Shown piece after piece: positions 52,304 through 62,408 of a stretch of 64,000 nucleotides of DNA (within the stretch, counting starts at the first letter, position 1; the number at the start of each line of letters is the position of its first letter). The stretch spans positions 235,799 to 299,798 of the forward strand of contig CAJXQJ010000001.1 in assembly GCA_913058245.1 (NCBI GenBank), given 5' to 3'. Both the position numbers and the translations under genes were made by a program. The notes under the pieces were generated by a model. It saw only the letters and a list, made by a program, of their open reading frames with translations, was not told the origin of the DNA and made no database searches. The DNA is from an uncultured Colwellia sp. Lineage in GTDB: Bacteria; Pseudomonadota; Gammaproteobacteria; Enterobacterales; Alteromonadaceae.

Positions 52304-53608
52304 ATGAATACCTTAAAATCATCAATGACATCGGTTGCGCTATTGGTAAGTGCAGCACTATCGCAATCTGCGCTGGCAGATACTTCCGTTATTCATGCTG
52401 GGGAATTACTTGTTACTGCAGGTAAAGCGCCACTCAAACAACAAACGTTAGTGATCACTGATGGCAAAATCTCAGCAATTAAGTCAGGTTTTGCTGCCGC
52501 AAGTGATTTTGCTGATGATGCGCAATTAATCGATTTATCATCAAGTTTTGTTATGCCCGGGCTAATGGATATGCATGTACATCTGCAAGGTGAACTGGGG
52601 CCTAAAAATGATAGTGAAACCGTTAACTTATCTGACGCAGATACCTTAATGAAAAGTGCCTATTTTGCTAAGAAAACCCTGATGGCAGGTTTTACCACAG
52701 TGCGAGACTTAGGCAGTAGTGCAGAACAAATGTTTGCTTTACGCGATGGTATAAATCGTGGCTGGGTACTTGGGCCAAGAATTATTGCTGCGGGAACTAG
52801 TGTTGCTGTAACTGGCGGTCATGGTGATGTTGATGGTATGGCACCTGATTTAATGAAAATGAATACAGCTGAAACCGTATGTGATGGCCCTTATGATTGT
52901 CGCCGAGCGACACGTCATGCCATTAAATATGGTGCAGATGTCATTAAAATAACTTCAACAGGTGGTGTTTTGTCAGACACTGATACTGGCACCGGCCAAC
53001 AAATGGCAGATGATGAAATAAAAGAGGTGGTTGATACTGCGCATGCATTAGGGCGAAAAGTAGCGAGCCATGCTCATGCCGCCGCCGGTATCAATGCGGC
53101 ATTACGAGCTGGCGTTGATAGTATTGAACACGGCAGTTATGCCAATAAAGAAAGTATTAAACTGTTTAAAAAAGGTGGTGCTTATTTAGTACCTACCTTA
53201 ATGGCAGGTGATACTGTGGTGAATTTAGCCAAAACCACCAATTTTATGTCACCTGAAATTAAAGCCAAGGCAATTCGGGTTGGCGGTGACATGATTGAAA
53301 ATTTTAAACGCTCCTATAAATCGGGCGTTAAAATAGCCTATGGTACTGACAGCGGTGTTTCAAAGCATGGTACTAATGCTAGGGAAGCGCAATTGATGTT
53401 TGAAGCAGGTATGACACCACAAGACATTCTTATTTCGGCGACTATTCATGGTGCTGACTTAATAGGAAAAAGCAAAACATTAGGCACTTTAGAGGTTGGT
53501 AAAATTGCTGATATTATTGCCACAGATGCAAGTCCGCTAAATGATATTAATGAACTACTTGATGTTGATTTTGTTATGAAGTCAGGACAAGTTGTTAAGC
53601 AACAATAA
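52304..53608 (+). CDS. Exported metal-dependent amidohydrolase (prolidase/imidazolonepropionase type)
   Basis: A 434-aa protein with a signal peptide (MNTLKSSMTSVALLVSAALSQSALA). Metal site motifs: MDMHVHLQG, then a lysine in ADVIKITSTGG, histidines in KVASHAHAA and SIEHGSY, and an aspartate in AYGTDSGVS. This pattern belongs to the amidohydrolase branch with Xaa-Pro dipeptidase and related Alteromonadales/Caulobacter periplasmic enzymes that cleave N-acyl or dipeptide bonds. The ATG at 52304 gives a clean signal peptide; the 27 codons upstream do not. It is closed by the long terminator at 53631. Confidence 0.88.
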   Translation: MNTLKSSMTSVALLVSAALSQSALADTSVIHAGELLVTAGKAPLKQQTLVITDGKISAIKSGFAAASDFADDAQLIDLSSSFVMPGLMDMHVHLQGELGPKNDSETVNLSDADTLMKSAYFAKKTLMAGFTTVRDLGSSAEQMFALRDGINRGWVLGPRIIAAGTSVAVTGGHGDVDGMAPDLMKMNTAETVCDGPYDCRRATRHAIKYGADVIKITSTGGVLSDTDTGTGQQMADDEIKEVVDTAHALGRKVASHAHAAAGINAALRAGVDSIEHGSYANKESIKLFKKGGAYLVPTLMAGDTVVNLAKTTNFMSPEIKAKAIRVGGDMIENFKRSYKSGVKIAYGTDSGVSKHGTNAREAQLMFEAGMTPQDILISATIHGADLIGKSKTLGTLEVGKIADIIATDASPLNDINELLDVDFVMKSGQVVKQQ

Positions 53609-53630
53609 TATTTTTATCTTGCGACTGATA

Positions 53631-53670
53631 ACAAGAAAAGGCTGTAATAACAGCCTTTTCTTGTTTTAGC
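53631..53670. terminator. Bidirectional rho-independent terminator
   Basis: Perfect 15-bp arms, beginning ACAAGAAAAGG and closing TTTTCTTGT, with a 4-base loop, then TTTAG. It separates the convergent amidohydrolase and EamA genes. Confidence 0.9.
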
Positions 53671-53723
53671 TTATTTATTTTATATACTGCGATAATTGGA
53701 TGCAGTACTTCGCGAAATAAGTA

Positions 53724-54623
53724 TTATTTTCTTTTAATGACGCCAGTGGTGAGAGCGACACCAAGTAAAATGACTATACCGCCAATCAACATAGTTAAGC
53801 TAATGGTTTCTCCAAGAAATAATGCTCCCCATAAAATACCAAAGGCCGGAATTAAATAAGTGACAGAAATTGCTTTTGCAGGACCAAGCTGTGCAATAAG
53901 GCGAAAAAATAAAATGTAGGCAATGCCTGTACAGATAATACCGATAAGCAATGCTGACCAAATGGCATTATTGCTTGGGACATTTTCGGGGATAAAAAAC
54001 AAACTGACAGGTAATAACATTAACGTCGCTGAAATTTGGCTGCCGGCCGCTAATGCCAAAGGTTTTATGCCAGTAAAATGCTTTTTAGTATAATTCGCTG
54101 AAATACCATAACAAAGCGCTGCTAACATTGCCGCTAAGGTTGGTAATAAAGCATTATTGCCTTGAGTTTCGGTACTCGTGAAGTGCAGGTTTTCAGAGAC
54201 TAATAAATAAACCCCGAAAAAACCAATCAATAAACCAATTGTTGCACTGAAAGTTAATTTATCTTTTAACCAAAAATATGCCACTAAAGCTCCGAACATT
54301 GGAGTTGTGGCGTTAAGTACCGATGTGGTGCCCGCAGTAAGCGTTAGAGTTGCGTAACCAAATAAAACAAATGGTATTGCGGTGTTTAATGCTCCAACAA
54401 TAAATATTTGTCGCCATCGACCATTAAGTGCATTCGTTTGTTTATAAAGTACTAAGCAGCTAAATAAAAAAATAGCGGCAATAGCTGTTCTAATTGCTGT
54501 AAAAAGAACTGGGCCAAATTCGGGGCTACCAACCCGCATAAACATAAAAGATGCACCCCAAATAGATGCTAGTAAAAGTAATTCTATGCTTGCTTGGTAA
54601 TTATGTGAATTTGAGCCTTTCAA
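53724..54623 (-). CDS. EamA-family (DMT) transporter
   Basis: A 299-aa protein of about ten helices in two EamA repeats: ASIWGASFMFMRVGSPEFGPVLFTAIR at the start and SVTYLIPAFGILWGALFLGETIS near the C-terminus. It belongs to the RhaT/YdcZ-like branch of drug/metabolite exporters. A short unrelated EamA gene is at 50616. Single gene, with the TrmO gene upstream on the same strand. Confidence 0.88.
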   Translation of the reverse strand: MKGSNSHNYQASIELLLLASIWGASFMFMRVGSPEFGPVLFTAIRTAIAAIFLFSCLVLYKQTNALNGRWRQIFIVGALNTAIPFVLFGYATLTLTAGTTSVLNATTPMFGALVAYFWLKDKLTFSATIGLLIGFFGVYLLVSENLHFTSTETQGNNALLPTLAAMLAALCYGISANYTKKHFTGIKPLALAAGSQISATLMLLPVSLFFIPENVPSNNAIWSALLIGIICTGIAYILFFRLIAQLGPAKAISVTYLIPAFGILWGALFLGETISLTMLIGGIVILLGVALTTGVIKRK

Positions 54624-54714
54624 TACTTTTCCTTAATGAGTTGATTTAAAGTCTGTGTCACTATTACATATGCGATACTGGAAAAGTCGCGAAAATCGGA
54701 CAACATGTTTATAT

Positions 54715-55440
54715 TTATGATTTATTTTTGGTTATGTTGATGGATATTACCCGCAGTGTTGAAGCACCCACCATCTGCCATTGAATATTAAAATCATATA
54801 ACGTCATCCCGTAGACTCTCTCGTCAATGCTTTTTTGTTTATAGGCAGGGCGAGGGTCTTGTTTTAACACTTGTTCAACAAGGCTTTGTAATGTCGGATA
54901 CTCTGAAACTACTTTAGCTAAAATCGTTTTTGCATCATCTGAAAACTCGACACTAATGTTAGTTTCTGGTGGTTGATGTGCATAACCACCTTGTGCATGA
55001 TCAATAATATCAGCGTAAGGAACATAAGGTTTAATATCGACTATAGGCGTGCCATCGAGTAAATCTAATTCATTAATATGAAGGATAACCTGCGTGCCTT
55101 GTTGTTCAATTTTATCGAGCTTAACCACTGACATACCAATAGGGTTAGGCCGAAATGTGGAGCGAGTTGCAAAAACACCAAGCTTTTTGTTACCGCCTAA
55201 ACGTGGTGGTCGCACGAGAGGTTTCCAGCCTAAGTCTTGTGTGCCATGAAAAACGAAAAGCAGCCAGATATGGCTAAACTGCTCTAAACCTCGCACAGCA
55301 TCCATACTATTTGCACTACCGTTTAATATCACTTTTCCTTGCGCGGCACTAACAATACCGGGTTGACGTGGTATCGCAAACTTTTCTTTGTATGGGGAAT
55401 CTATAGTGCCAATAACATCAAAGTTAACGTTATTAGTCAT
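54715..55440 (-). CDS. trmO: tRNA (N6-threonylcarbamoyladenosine(37)-N6)-methyltransferase TrmO
   Basis: A 241-aa TsaA-like protein: FDVIGTIDSPYKEKFAIPRQPGIV, then LEQFSHIWLLFVFH, the SAM-site FATRSTFRPNPIGMSVVKL and DLLDGTPIVDIKPYVPYAD. It methylates t6A37 of tRNA-Thr. The ATG at 55440 overlaps the rcsF stop by 8 bases, which fixes the start despite an open frame further up. The rcsF-trmO order is as in E. coli. Confidence 0.93.
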   Translation of the reverse strand: MTNNVNFDVIGTIDSPYKEKFAIPRQPGIVSAAQGKVILNGSANSMDAVRGLEQFSHIWLLFVFHGTQDLGWKPLVRPPRLGGNKKLGVFATRSTFRPNPIGMSVVKLDKIEQQGTQVILHINELDLLDGTPIVDIKPYVPYADIIDHAQGGYAHQPPETNISVEFSDDAKTILAKVVSEYPTLQSLVEQVLKQDPRPAYKQKSIDERVYGMTLYDFNIQWQMVGASTLRVISINITKNKS

Positions 55441-55870
55441 TGCTTGTTTGTTCAACCTGGTAAGCGCGTCCATAACAAACTGTTGAAGCAACACAGTATT
55501 TTGCTGCCTGATCTGACTCTATCATCACACATTGACTAAAAATTATGGCGTTTGCCTCTAACTCATAGGCGTTACGTCTTGCTTCTGTGCGAGCATCAAT
55601 TTCACTTGGGGCAGCATGATGTGCTTTTTCCTGACACGATTCACCTTCAACCAAGCCGACAAATTTAAACTTGCCAGAGAAGTCCTTTTCGCTTTCAACA
55701 ATTTTCACTTTTGTTGGTGAAAAATAATGTTTGAAGTTATCGCGATCTAAGTTAGTGGATATATCATTAATTTTTGCACAGCCAGTGGTAAATATTAATG
55801 CGGCTATCAAACTGCTAGTGTTACGTTTGGTAAATAATTTCTTTGTTTTAGTCATTGCTTTTAAAGTCAT
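55433..55870 (-). CDS. rcsF: Rcs stress-response outer-membrane lipoprotein RcsF
   Basis: About 145 aa. A signal with lipobox near IFTTGC, then the folded domain with four cysteines (ESCQEKAHHA, FSQCVMIES, AKYCVASTVCYGRAY), the disulfide pattern of RcsF, which senses envelope damage and signals through IgaA. The frame is open to 55909; ATGs at 55870 or 55855 put the signal peptide at the N-terminus. No Rcs phosphorelay genes are in the window, so whether the pathway is complete here cannot be said. Overlaps trmO. Confidence 0.8.
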   Translation of the reverse strand: MTLKAMTKTKKLFTKRNTSSLIAALIFTTGCAKINDISTNLDRDNFKHYFSPTKVKIVESEKDFSGKFKFVGLVEGESCQEKAHHAAPSEIDARTEARRNAYELEANAIIFSQCVMIESDQAAKYCVASTVCYGRAYQVEQTSND

Positions 55871-55915
55871 TTTAAGTCGATTCTTATCTGTAGCTCTATG
55901 ATGAAGCATCAGAGT

Positions 55916-58039
55916 TTAATTTGCTAAGCTGGAATTACCCTCAATCCAATAATTGAAGAGTTTATCTATAGTCTTGCTTTGTTGTTTCATTGAGATCCAA
56001 TTTCGCATAAATAGTTCAAAGGCATGATCGTCTTTATTAATTGGAAATGCCATAAACAAGGGCGCAAGTTCAGGTTTTGGCACAACTACGGTGTAGTCAG
56101 GGTTAAGTAATGTCCAAGCTGAGGATGCTGCAGCGCCGTATATCATTGCATCTATATGTTCAAATTCGCTCTTGAAGAATAATCTTGGTGTTGAAATTTC
56201 CCAAGCTTTGCCTTTGGTAAAGTTGCGAGCAACCGCTTTTTTATAGAAAAAGGTCTCAGGGATCCCTAACGTTAAATCTTCACGTTGCAATATAGTATCC
56301 CAATCAGTAAATTCTGCTCGTCGTTTATCCTTTACAACAATCGCAATATTTTGAGTGCTATAAGGCATTGTTAAAGTGAATTGAGCCATATTATCAGGAA
56401 TAACAGGAACACCAGAAGTAATATCTAAATAGCCTGACTCAAGCAATGGCTTTGCTTGATTATGAAAGATTTTTACGAACTCAATATCAACATTTAAATC
56501 TATTGCTAATTGATTCATTATTTCAATATCGAAACCAACAAGTTTGCCATCATTATTATGAAATGAATAAGGTAGGTCATCTCGAAAATAACCAACCCGA
56601 ATAAAGCCGCGTTGTTTAATACGTTCAAGAACACCTGTGAATGGTTGAACTGTGGTACTGAATGCGTCAGGTTTATCTAAATATTTGCTGGTGACGTTTT
56701 CCATTAAAAAATCACGCTCGATAAATTTACTATAACCTTGGTATTGGTAACTTATTGAACTAAATGCAAACTTGAGACTAATAAATGCCACAACAGACAG
56801 CACCGGAATAAAAGCCAAATTCTTTATTAGCGTAATTTTTTTAATACGAAAAGCTTTTGCCATGCTGGTGGCAACGAGCAATGGTAAACAACTAGCAAAA
56901 GTCACTGATAATAGTGCTGATAAACGACCAACGGCTAAGTTCTCAGCGACAATAAAGAAGTCAAACATTGCACCCGAAACATTGAATAACTCCAATAAAT
57001 TTTGCATTGCTAAAGTGCTAGTACCAAATAATTGTGGAATACCAATGACAATGAGTTGCAGGTAGTCTTCAAAGCTAATGTATGCACCAGAAAACCACGC
57101 CGCAAATAGTACAAACAGTAATGCTAGTAATTTACCACCTACGGGTAAGCTAAAACTTATCGGCACAATAACGTCTGATATTTTATCGGCATTGGCTGTT
57201 TGTGGGTATTGCGTTGCAATGAGGTACTTAGTTTTTTCAACAATAATAGGAATAACGACAAAAAAGCTGCCAGTAGCAAATGCAGTGATCATGGCTTCTC
57301 GGGAAGCTTTTAAAACTTCGCGATAACTAAAAGGGGTAATCGTGGCTAAAATTGCAGGGAATACAACGAAAGAAAGTAGGGCAACGAGTACTAAAGCACT
57401 GGCGACATAAATCATTAAACCATCCAGCTGAGAAGCATCAAGTGTGGAAGCTGCTCGCCAACCGATACAAAATACGCCAATGGGAGCAAAGCGCATCACA
57501 AGGTTACTGATATTGCTAACAGATTGCTGTAAATTATTGAGCACGCTTAAGGTTTGCCGTTTATTTTTTATTGGCATTAAACCAACCCCAATAAAAACAC
57601 TAAAGAGTACCACGGAAGGGATAATGGCATTTGCAAAAGCATTAAAAGGATTCGATGGAATAAATAGGGTAATTAAATTGAACTCTTGGCTAACCTTAAT
57701 GGTATTGGCACTGTAAAATTCAGCTGTTTGCCAGTTTGGGAATGATAAAGGTGCGATAAGAATAAAGCATAACATTACGCTGATAAGTAGCAAGGTTAAT
57801 ACCACACTACTTTTTAAAGCTGATTTCGCCTTGCTTGCAGATAAGCTACCAATCCCCACCATTAAAGATAAAGAAATATAAGGCAGTGCTGTCATTTGCA
57901 ATAGCATTACAAAGGCATTTGCTAAATGGTTTACGGTTGAGAAAAGTGGTGAACCAAGGCTTCCAATAATAAGGCCAATAGTCATGGCAACAATAATGCG
58001 CGCAGATAATGGAACTTGATTAAGTTTAAATTTACTCAT
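55916..58039 (-). CDS. DAACS (SLC1-like) symporter fused to a periplasmic solute-binding domain
   Basis: A 707-aa protein. Residues about 10-420 are a cation:dicarboxylate/amino-acid symporter: MTALPYISLSLMVGIGSL, the serine-rich hairpin region near FATGSFFVVIPII, and NVSGAMFDFF in the transport core. A helix at about 410-430 then leads to a C-terminal SBP_bac_3 domain (RGFIRVGYFRDDLPYSFHNNDGKLVGFDIEIMNQLA through FELFMRNWISM), which should lie in the periplasm. The binding domain would capture an amino acid or organic acid and hand it to the attached carrier, an ATP-independent analogue of an ABC importer. It ends 7 bases downstream of rcsF's upstream open frame; likely its own transcript. 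Confidence 0.88.
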   Translation of the reverse strand: MSKFKLNQVPLSARIIVAMTIGLIIGSLGSPLFSTVNHLANAFVMLLQMTALPYISLSLMVGIGSLSASKAKSALKSSVVLTLLLISVMLCFILIAPLSFPNWQTAEFYSANTIKVSQEFNLITLFIPSNPFNAFANAIIPSVVLFSVFIGVGLMPIKNKRQTLSVLNNLQQSVSNISNLVMRFAPIGVFCIGWRAASTLDASQLDGLMIYVASALVLVALLSFVVFPAILATITPFSYREVLKASREAMITAFATGSFFVVIPIIVEKTKYLIATQYPQTANADKISDVIVPISFSLPVGGKLLALLFVLFAAWFSGAYISFEDYLQLIVIGIPQLFGTSTLAMQNLLELFNVSGAMFDFFIVAENLAVGRLSALLSVTFASCLPLLVATSMAKAFRIKKITLIKNLAFIPVLSVVAFISLKFAFSSISYQYQGYSKFIERDFLMENVTSKYLDKPDAFSTTVQPFTGVLERIKQRGFIRVGYFRDDLPYSFHNNDGKLVGFDIEIMNQLAIDLNVDIEFVKIFHNQAKPLLESGYLDITSGVPVIPDNMAQFTLTMPYSTQNIAIVVKDKRRAEFTDWDTILQREDLTLGIPETFFYKKAVARNFTKGKAWEISTPRLFFKSEFEHIDAMIYGAAASSAWTLLNPDYTVVVPKPELAPLFMAFPINKDDHAFELFMRNWISMKQQSKTIDKLFNYWIEGNSSLAN

Positions 58040-58222
58040 TTTCAGCTAAGGTTATGTCTTATTTGAGTTATTATTTTGTACATTATAGTAAAGTGAATAA
58101 AAGATATAGATGTAAGATTGCTAATGGCCTATTTTGAATAGAGCGAAACTGTGATTTTAATTGTATTTAAGTCCGTATTATTTATTAATTTTTTATCTGC
58201 TCGCAATCTAATTCCTGCATAT

Positions 58223-58256
58223 AAAAAAGCAAACCTGAACTTGCGTAAAAGTTTGC
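58223..58256 (-). terminator. Terminator downstream of metG
   Basis: GCAAAC (58229-58234) and GTTTGC (58251-58256) with inner complementarity; on the minus strand it is followed by TTTTTTATAT. It lies about 28 bases past the metG stop. Confidence 0.65.
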
Positions 58257-58283
58257 CTATATTGCTAGATAAATGTCAGTTAA

Positions 58284-60404
58284 TTATTTAACACGCATGC
58301 CTGGTTGTGCGCCGTCATCAGGGTTTAAAATCCAAAGATCTTTGCCACCTGGTCCTGCCGCTAGTACCATGCCTTCTGACATACCAAAGCGCATCTTACG
58401 TGGTGCTAAGTTAGCAACCATGACGGTATGTTTACCAATTAAATCTTCAGGTTGGTAAGCTGACTTGATACCTGCAAATACTTGGCGTGTTTCACCACCT
58501 TCTTCGCTATCAAGAGATAAAGTTAATTTTAGAAGTTTATCGGCTTTTTCAACGTGTTCAGCATTAACAATTTTAACAATACGCAAATCAACTTTTGCGA
58601 AGTCATCAAACTGAATTTCTTCTGAAATAGGGTCATCAACTAATGGCTTGCCAGTAAGTTCTTGCTTTGGCTCTGACTTTTTAGATTTTTTCTTATCTGC
58701 TTTTTTCGCTTTAGTTTCTTCAGCTTTGCTTGATAAGTTTTCTTTAGACGCATCGGTCATAGCGTTGACTTTATCCATATCAACACGCTGAAGTAGAGCT
58801 TTAAACTTATTAATCTTATGATCTGTTAATAAGGTTTTATGACCTTCCCAAATTAATTCATCATTTAAAAATGCTGCCGTGCTGTCGGCTAAAACAGGAA
58901 GCACAGGCTTTAAATAAATCATTAAGGTACGGAACATGTTGATACCTAATGAACAGATATCTTGTACTTCTTGCTGCTTAGTTTCGTCTTTCACTAACTG
59001 CCAAGGTTCTTTCACGGCGATGTATTCGTTTACTTTATCAGCCAACGCCATGATTTCACGCATACCACGACCAAAGTCACGAGACTCATAATGTGCAGCA
59101 ATACTATCACCCGCAGCCATTACTTCATCAGCTAAGGCTTGGTCATCAATGTTTGTTGACAACATGCCGTCGAAACGTTTGGTAATAAAGCTAGCACAAC
59201 GAGAAGCGATATTAACTACTTTACCCACTAAGTCAGAATTAACGCGTTGGGCAAAGTCTTCCAAGTTTAAGTCTAAGTCATCAATGCGGCTGGTTAATTT
59301 TGCTGCATAGTAATAGCGTAAATATTCTGGATTTAAATGCTCTAAATAAGTACGGCCTTTAATAAAAGTCCCTTTAGATTTAGACATTTTAGCGCCGTTT
59401 ACGGTCACAAAACCGTGCGCATATACAGATGTTGGTTTTCTATAGCCTGCGCCTTCTAGCATTGCTGGCCAAAATAAACTGTGGAAGTAAATAATATCTT
59501 TACCAATGAAGTGGTAAAGCTCAGCGTCTGAATCTAATTTCCAGAAAGCATCAAAGTCGATGCCTGTTTTATCACAAAGGTTTTTAAAACTACCCATGTA
59601 ACCAATAGGCGCGTCTAACCAAACATAAAAATACTTACCTGGGGCATTTGGGATCTCAAAGCCAAAATATGGCGCATCACGACTGATATCCCATTGCTGT
59701 AAACCAGACTCAAACCACTCACCTAGCTTGTTTGCCATTTCTTCTTGTAGTGAGCCACTGCGTGTCCATTCTTGTAGCATTTCGCCAAAAGCTGGTAAGT
59801 CGAAGAAATAGTGTTCTGAGTCACGTAAAACTGGTGTAGCACCTGAAACCACTGAACGCGGATTTAATACTTCAGTAGGTGAGTACGTTTCACCACAGTT
59901 ATCACAGCTATCACCGTTTTGGTCTTCGCTCTTACATTTTGGACATGTACCTTTTACGAAGCGATCTGGTAAAAACATACCTTTTTCTGGGTCGTATAAC
60001 TGCGAAATAGTGCGTGTTTTTATATGACCTTTAGCATGCAAGCGATTATAAATTTCTTCGGCAAAAGCTTTGTTTTCGTCACTATGTGTTGAATGATAGT
60101 TATCAAAGCTAATATGAAAATCGGCAAAGTCAGCCATGTGTTCGTCACGAACACCGGCAATCATCTCTTCAGGCGTAACACCAAGTTCTTGTGCTTTTAG
60201 CATGATAGGTGTGCCATGGGCATCATCTGCACATACAAAGTAAGTTTCATGACCACGCATACGTTGGAAACGAACCCAAATATCGGTTTGAATATGCTCT
60301 AATAAATGACCAAGATGAATTGAACCGTTGGCGTAGGGAAGGGCACAAGTAACTAAAATTTTACGTTTATCTGCTGATGATACAGATGACTTTGATACAG
60401 ACAT
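58284..60404 (-). CDS. metG: Methionyl-tRNA synthetase
   Basis: A 706-aa enzyme. [23 protein letters not shown] carries the HIGH-type HLGH, the zinc knuckle reads [17 protein letters not shown], and KMSKSKGT is the second ATP signature. A Lys-rich linker (about 570-600) leads to a C-terminal EMAPII/Trbp111-like domain ([27 protein letters not shown]), which makes the long dimeric form. Essential for translation initiation and elongation. It diverges from mrp over 119 bases. Confidence 0.97.
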   Translation of the reverse strand: MSVSKSSVSSADKRKILVTCALPYANGSIHLGHLLEHIQTDIWVRFQRMRGHETYFVCADDAHGTPIMLKAQELGVTPEEMIAGVRDEHMADFADFHISFDNYHSTHSDENKAFAEEIYNRLHAKGHIKTRTISQLYDPEKGMFLPDRFVKGTCPKCKSEDQNGDSCDNCGETYSPTEVLNPRSVVSGATPVLRDSEHYFFDLPAFGEMLQEWTRSGSLQEEMANKLGEWFESGLQQWDISRDAPYFGFEIPNAPGKYFYVWLDAPIGYMGSFKNLCDKTGIDFDAFWKLDSDAELYHFIGKDIIYFHSLFWPAMLEGAGYRKPTSVYAHGFVTVNGAKMSKSKGTFIKGRTYLEHLNPEYLRYYYAAKLTSRIDDLDLNLEDFAQRVNSDLVGKVVNIASRCASFITKRFDGMLSTNIDDQALADEVMAAGDSIAAHYESRDFGRGMREIMALADKVNEYIAVKEPWQLVKDETKQQEVQDICSLGINMFRTLMIYLKPVLPVLADSTAAFLNDELIWEGHKTLLTDHKINKFKALLQRVDMDKVNAMTDASKENLSSKAEETKAKKADKKKSKKSEPKQELTGKPLVDDPISEEIQFDDFAKVDLRIVKIVNAEHVEKADKLLKLTLSLDSEEGGETRQVFAGIKSAYQPEDLIGKHTVMVANLAPRKMRFGMSEGMVLAAGPGGKDLWILNPDDGAQPGMRVK

Positions 60405-60523
60405 ATAAAGTTTACATATTATTGGTGGTAATTATGCGGTGAATGGTACAGAATTTGTCATTACTTTTCATTAAGAATTATCGCCTTTATGTGATAAAAG
60501 GTTAGATAAAACGCGTTTTAAAA

Positions 60524-61645
60524 ATGTTCTCAAGTTTTTTATCAAAAAATAAGTTTACTAAAAATATGTTTTCTAAAAATGACCCTTCTGCCGAAACTCA
60601 GCAGGCAATTAGTAATTTTCTTGATGCTTATCGTTCTGACTCATTTCCGGCTGGCTTTTTATCAGTAAGTCAATCAATTAGCATGAGTACCATTAAAGAC
60701 GAAATAGTAATTACTGCACAGTTGCCATTTCCGTGTGACGGAGAGTTGAATGAAATTGCTGAACAATTAACGGCATTGATTAACTTACCTATTCATTTTG
60801 ATATTCAATACCAAATTGAGCCTGTCAGACAACATGCTATTAAGGGTGTTAAAAATATTATTGCTATTTCGTCAGGTAAGGGCGGGGTGGGGAAGTCTAC
60901 TACCGCGGTGAATCTAGCCTATGGCTTAATAGCAGAAGGTTGTAATGTTGGTATTTTAGACGCTGATATTTATGGCCCTTCAATTCCAACTATGTTGGGT
61001 TTAAAAGGAGAAAAGCCAACCTCAAGTGACGGTAAACTGATCACTCCACTTGAATCCAACAATTTAACGGCAATGTCGATAGGTTTTTTAGTTGATGATG
61101 CTAACGCAACCGTTTGGCGTGGGCCAATGGCAAGTCGAGCATTTTCACAGTTGCTTAATGAAACTGACTGGCCTGAATTAGATTATTTAATTGTAGATAT
61201 GCCGCCAGGTACTGGTGATATTCAATTAACGTTGGCTCAACAAGTGCCGGTAGCAGGGGCGCTTGTTATTACCACACCACAAGATATTGCCTTAGTCGAT
61301 GCAGTAAAAGGTATGGCGATGTTCGAGCAAGTTAAACTGCCTGTCTTGGGAATTATTGAAAACATGAGTTATCACCAATGTGATAACTGTGGCCACCATG
61401 CTCATTTATTTGGCGAAGGTGGTGGTGAACGTATCGCTAATACTGCTAAAACAAAATTATTAGGCCAGTTACCATTAGATATTCGCATTCGAGAAGAGGC
61501 TGACAGTGGTAGTTGTTTAATAAATGAAGATAGCGCTGGCGAATTGGCTCAGCTCTATCGTAAAATAGCACGAAACGTTGCAGCGCAAACCTTTTATCAA
61601 CTTGATATGCGTAGCCCAACAACCGCGAATGTGGTTGAGGTATAG
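60524..61645 (+). CDS. mrp: Iron-sulfur cluster carrier ATPase Mrp/ApbC
   Basis: A 373-aa P-loop protein. An N-terminal DUF59/MIP18-like domain (AISNFLDAYRSDSFP onward) precedes deviant Walker A GKGGVGKST near residue 120, DADIYGPSIPTMLG, MPPGTGDIQLTL, and the C-terminal CDNC motif that holds a bridging [4Fe-4S] cluster. It loads Fe-S clusters onto apoproteins. The metG-mrp divergent arrangement is common in gammaproteobacteria. Confidence 0.95.
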   Translation: MFSSFLSKNKFTKNMFSKNDPSAETQQAISNFLDAYRSDSFPAGFLSVSQSISMSTIKDEIVITAQLPFPCDGELNEIAEQLTALINLPIHFDIQYQIEPVRQHAIKGVKNIIAISSGKGGVGKSTTAVNLAYGLIAEGCNVGILDADIYGPSIPTMLGLKGEKPTSSDGKLITPLESNNLTAMSIGFLVDDANATVWRGPMASRAFSQLLNETDWPELDYLIVDMPPGTGDIQLTLAQQVPVAGALVITTPQDIALVDAVKGMAMFEQVKLPVLGIIENMSYHQCDNCGHHAHLFGEGGGERIANTAKTKLLGQLPLDIRIREEADSGSCLINEDSAGELAQLYRKIARNVAAQTFYQLDMRSPTTANVVEV

Positions 61646-61734
61646 CACTGCAAAAGAATCACTGCATAATTACTAGTTAAATGGTCGCATCAGCCGTTTA
61701 AAGAATTTAAATCCTAAATCTAAGAAGAATAATC

Positions 61735-62328
61735 ATGAGATTGTGTGACAAAGATATTGAAGAAAGTATTAGCCAAGGGCGAATTAAAATAGCGCCAACA
61801 CCCGATAGCAGCATGATTTCAGGTGTAAGTGTTGATATTCGTTTAGGGAACGAATTTCGTGTTTTTCAGGATCATACCGCGCCATATATTGACCTAAGTG
61901 GCCCGAAAGATGAAATGCAAAAAGCCATGAACTCAGTAATGAGCGATGAAATTTATATTCCTGACGGTGAAGCATTTTTTTTGCACCCAGGAGAACTAGC
62001 GTTAGCGGTAACTTACGAGTCGGTGACTTTGCCTGATGATATCGTTGGTTGGTTGGACGGTCGTTCTTCGCTTGCTCGTTTAGGGCTTATGGTGCACGTT
62101 ACAGCACATCGAATTGATCCTGGCTGGTCAGGGCAAATCGTCTTAGAATTTTATAACAGTGGTAAACTTCCGCTAGCATTGCGTCCAAAAATGAAAATTG
62201 CAGCGCTTAATTTTGAAACTATGTCATCGAGTGCATTAAGACCATACAATAAGCGAGATGATGCCAAATATAAAGGTCAAATGGGCGCGGTTGCTAGTCG
62301 TATTAGTGAAGACGAACGACAGAAGTAA
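61735..62328 (+). CDS. dcd: dCTP deaminase
   Basis: A 197-aa enzyme: [19 protein letters not shown] at the N-terminus and the active-site block [37 protein letters not shown] with the catalytic Glu. It converts dCTP to dUTP for dTMP synthesis. Follows mrp by 89 bases, an order shared with related genomes. A strong terminator follows. Confidence 0.97.
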   Translation: MRLCDKDIEESISQGRIKIAPTPDSSMISGVSVDIRLGNEFRVFQDHTAPYIDLSGPKDEMQKAMNSVMSDEIYIPDGEAFFLHPGELALAVTYESVTLPDDIVGWLDGRSSLARLGLMVHVTAHRIDPGWSGQIVLEFYNSGKLPLALRPKMKIAALNFETMSSSALRPYNKRDDAKYKGQMGAVASRISEDERQK

Positions 62329-62355
62329 CTTCTAATAAATCACCCTATAATGACT

Positions 62356-62386
62356 AAAAAGCCAACGATTATTCGTTGGCTTTTTT
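62356..62386. terminator. Bidirectional rho-independent terminator
   Basis: AAAAAGCCAACGA, TTAT loop, TCGTTGGC then TTTTTT. It lies between convergent dcd and yvcK. Confidence 0.92.
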
Positions 62387-62408
62387 AATGTTATTACGTT
62401 ATTTATGT

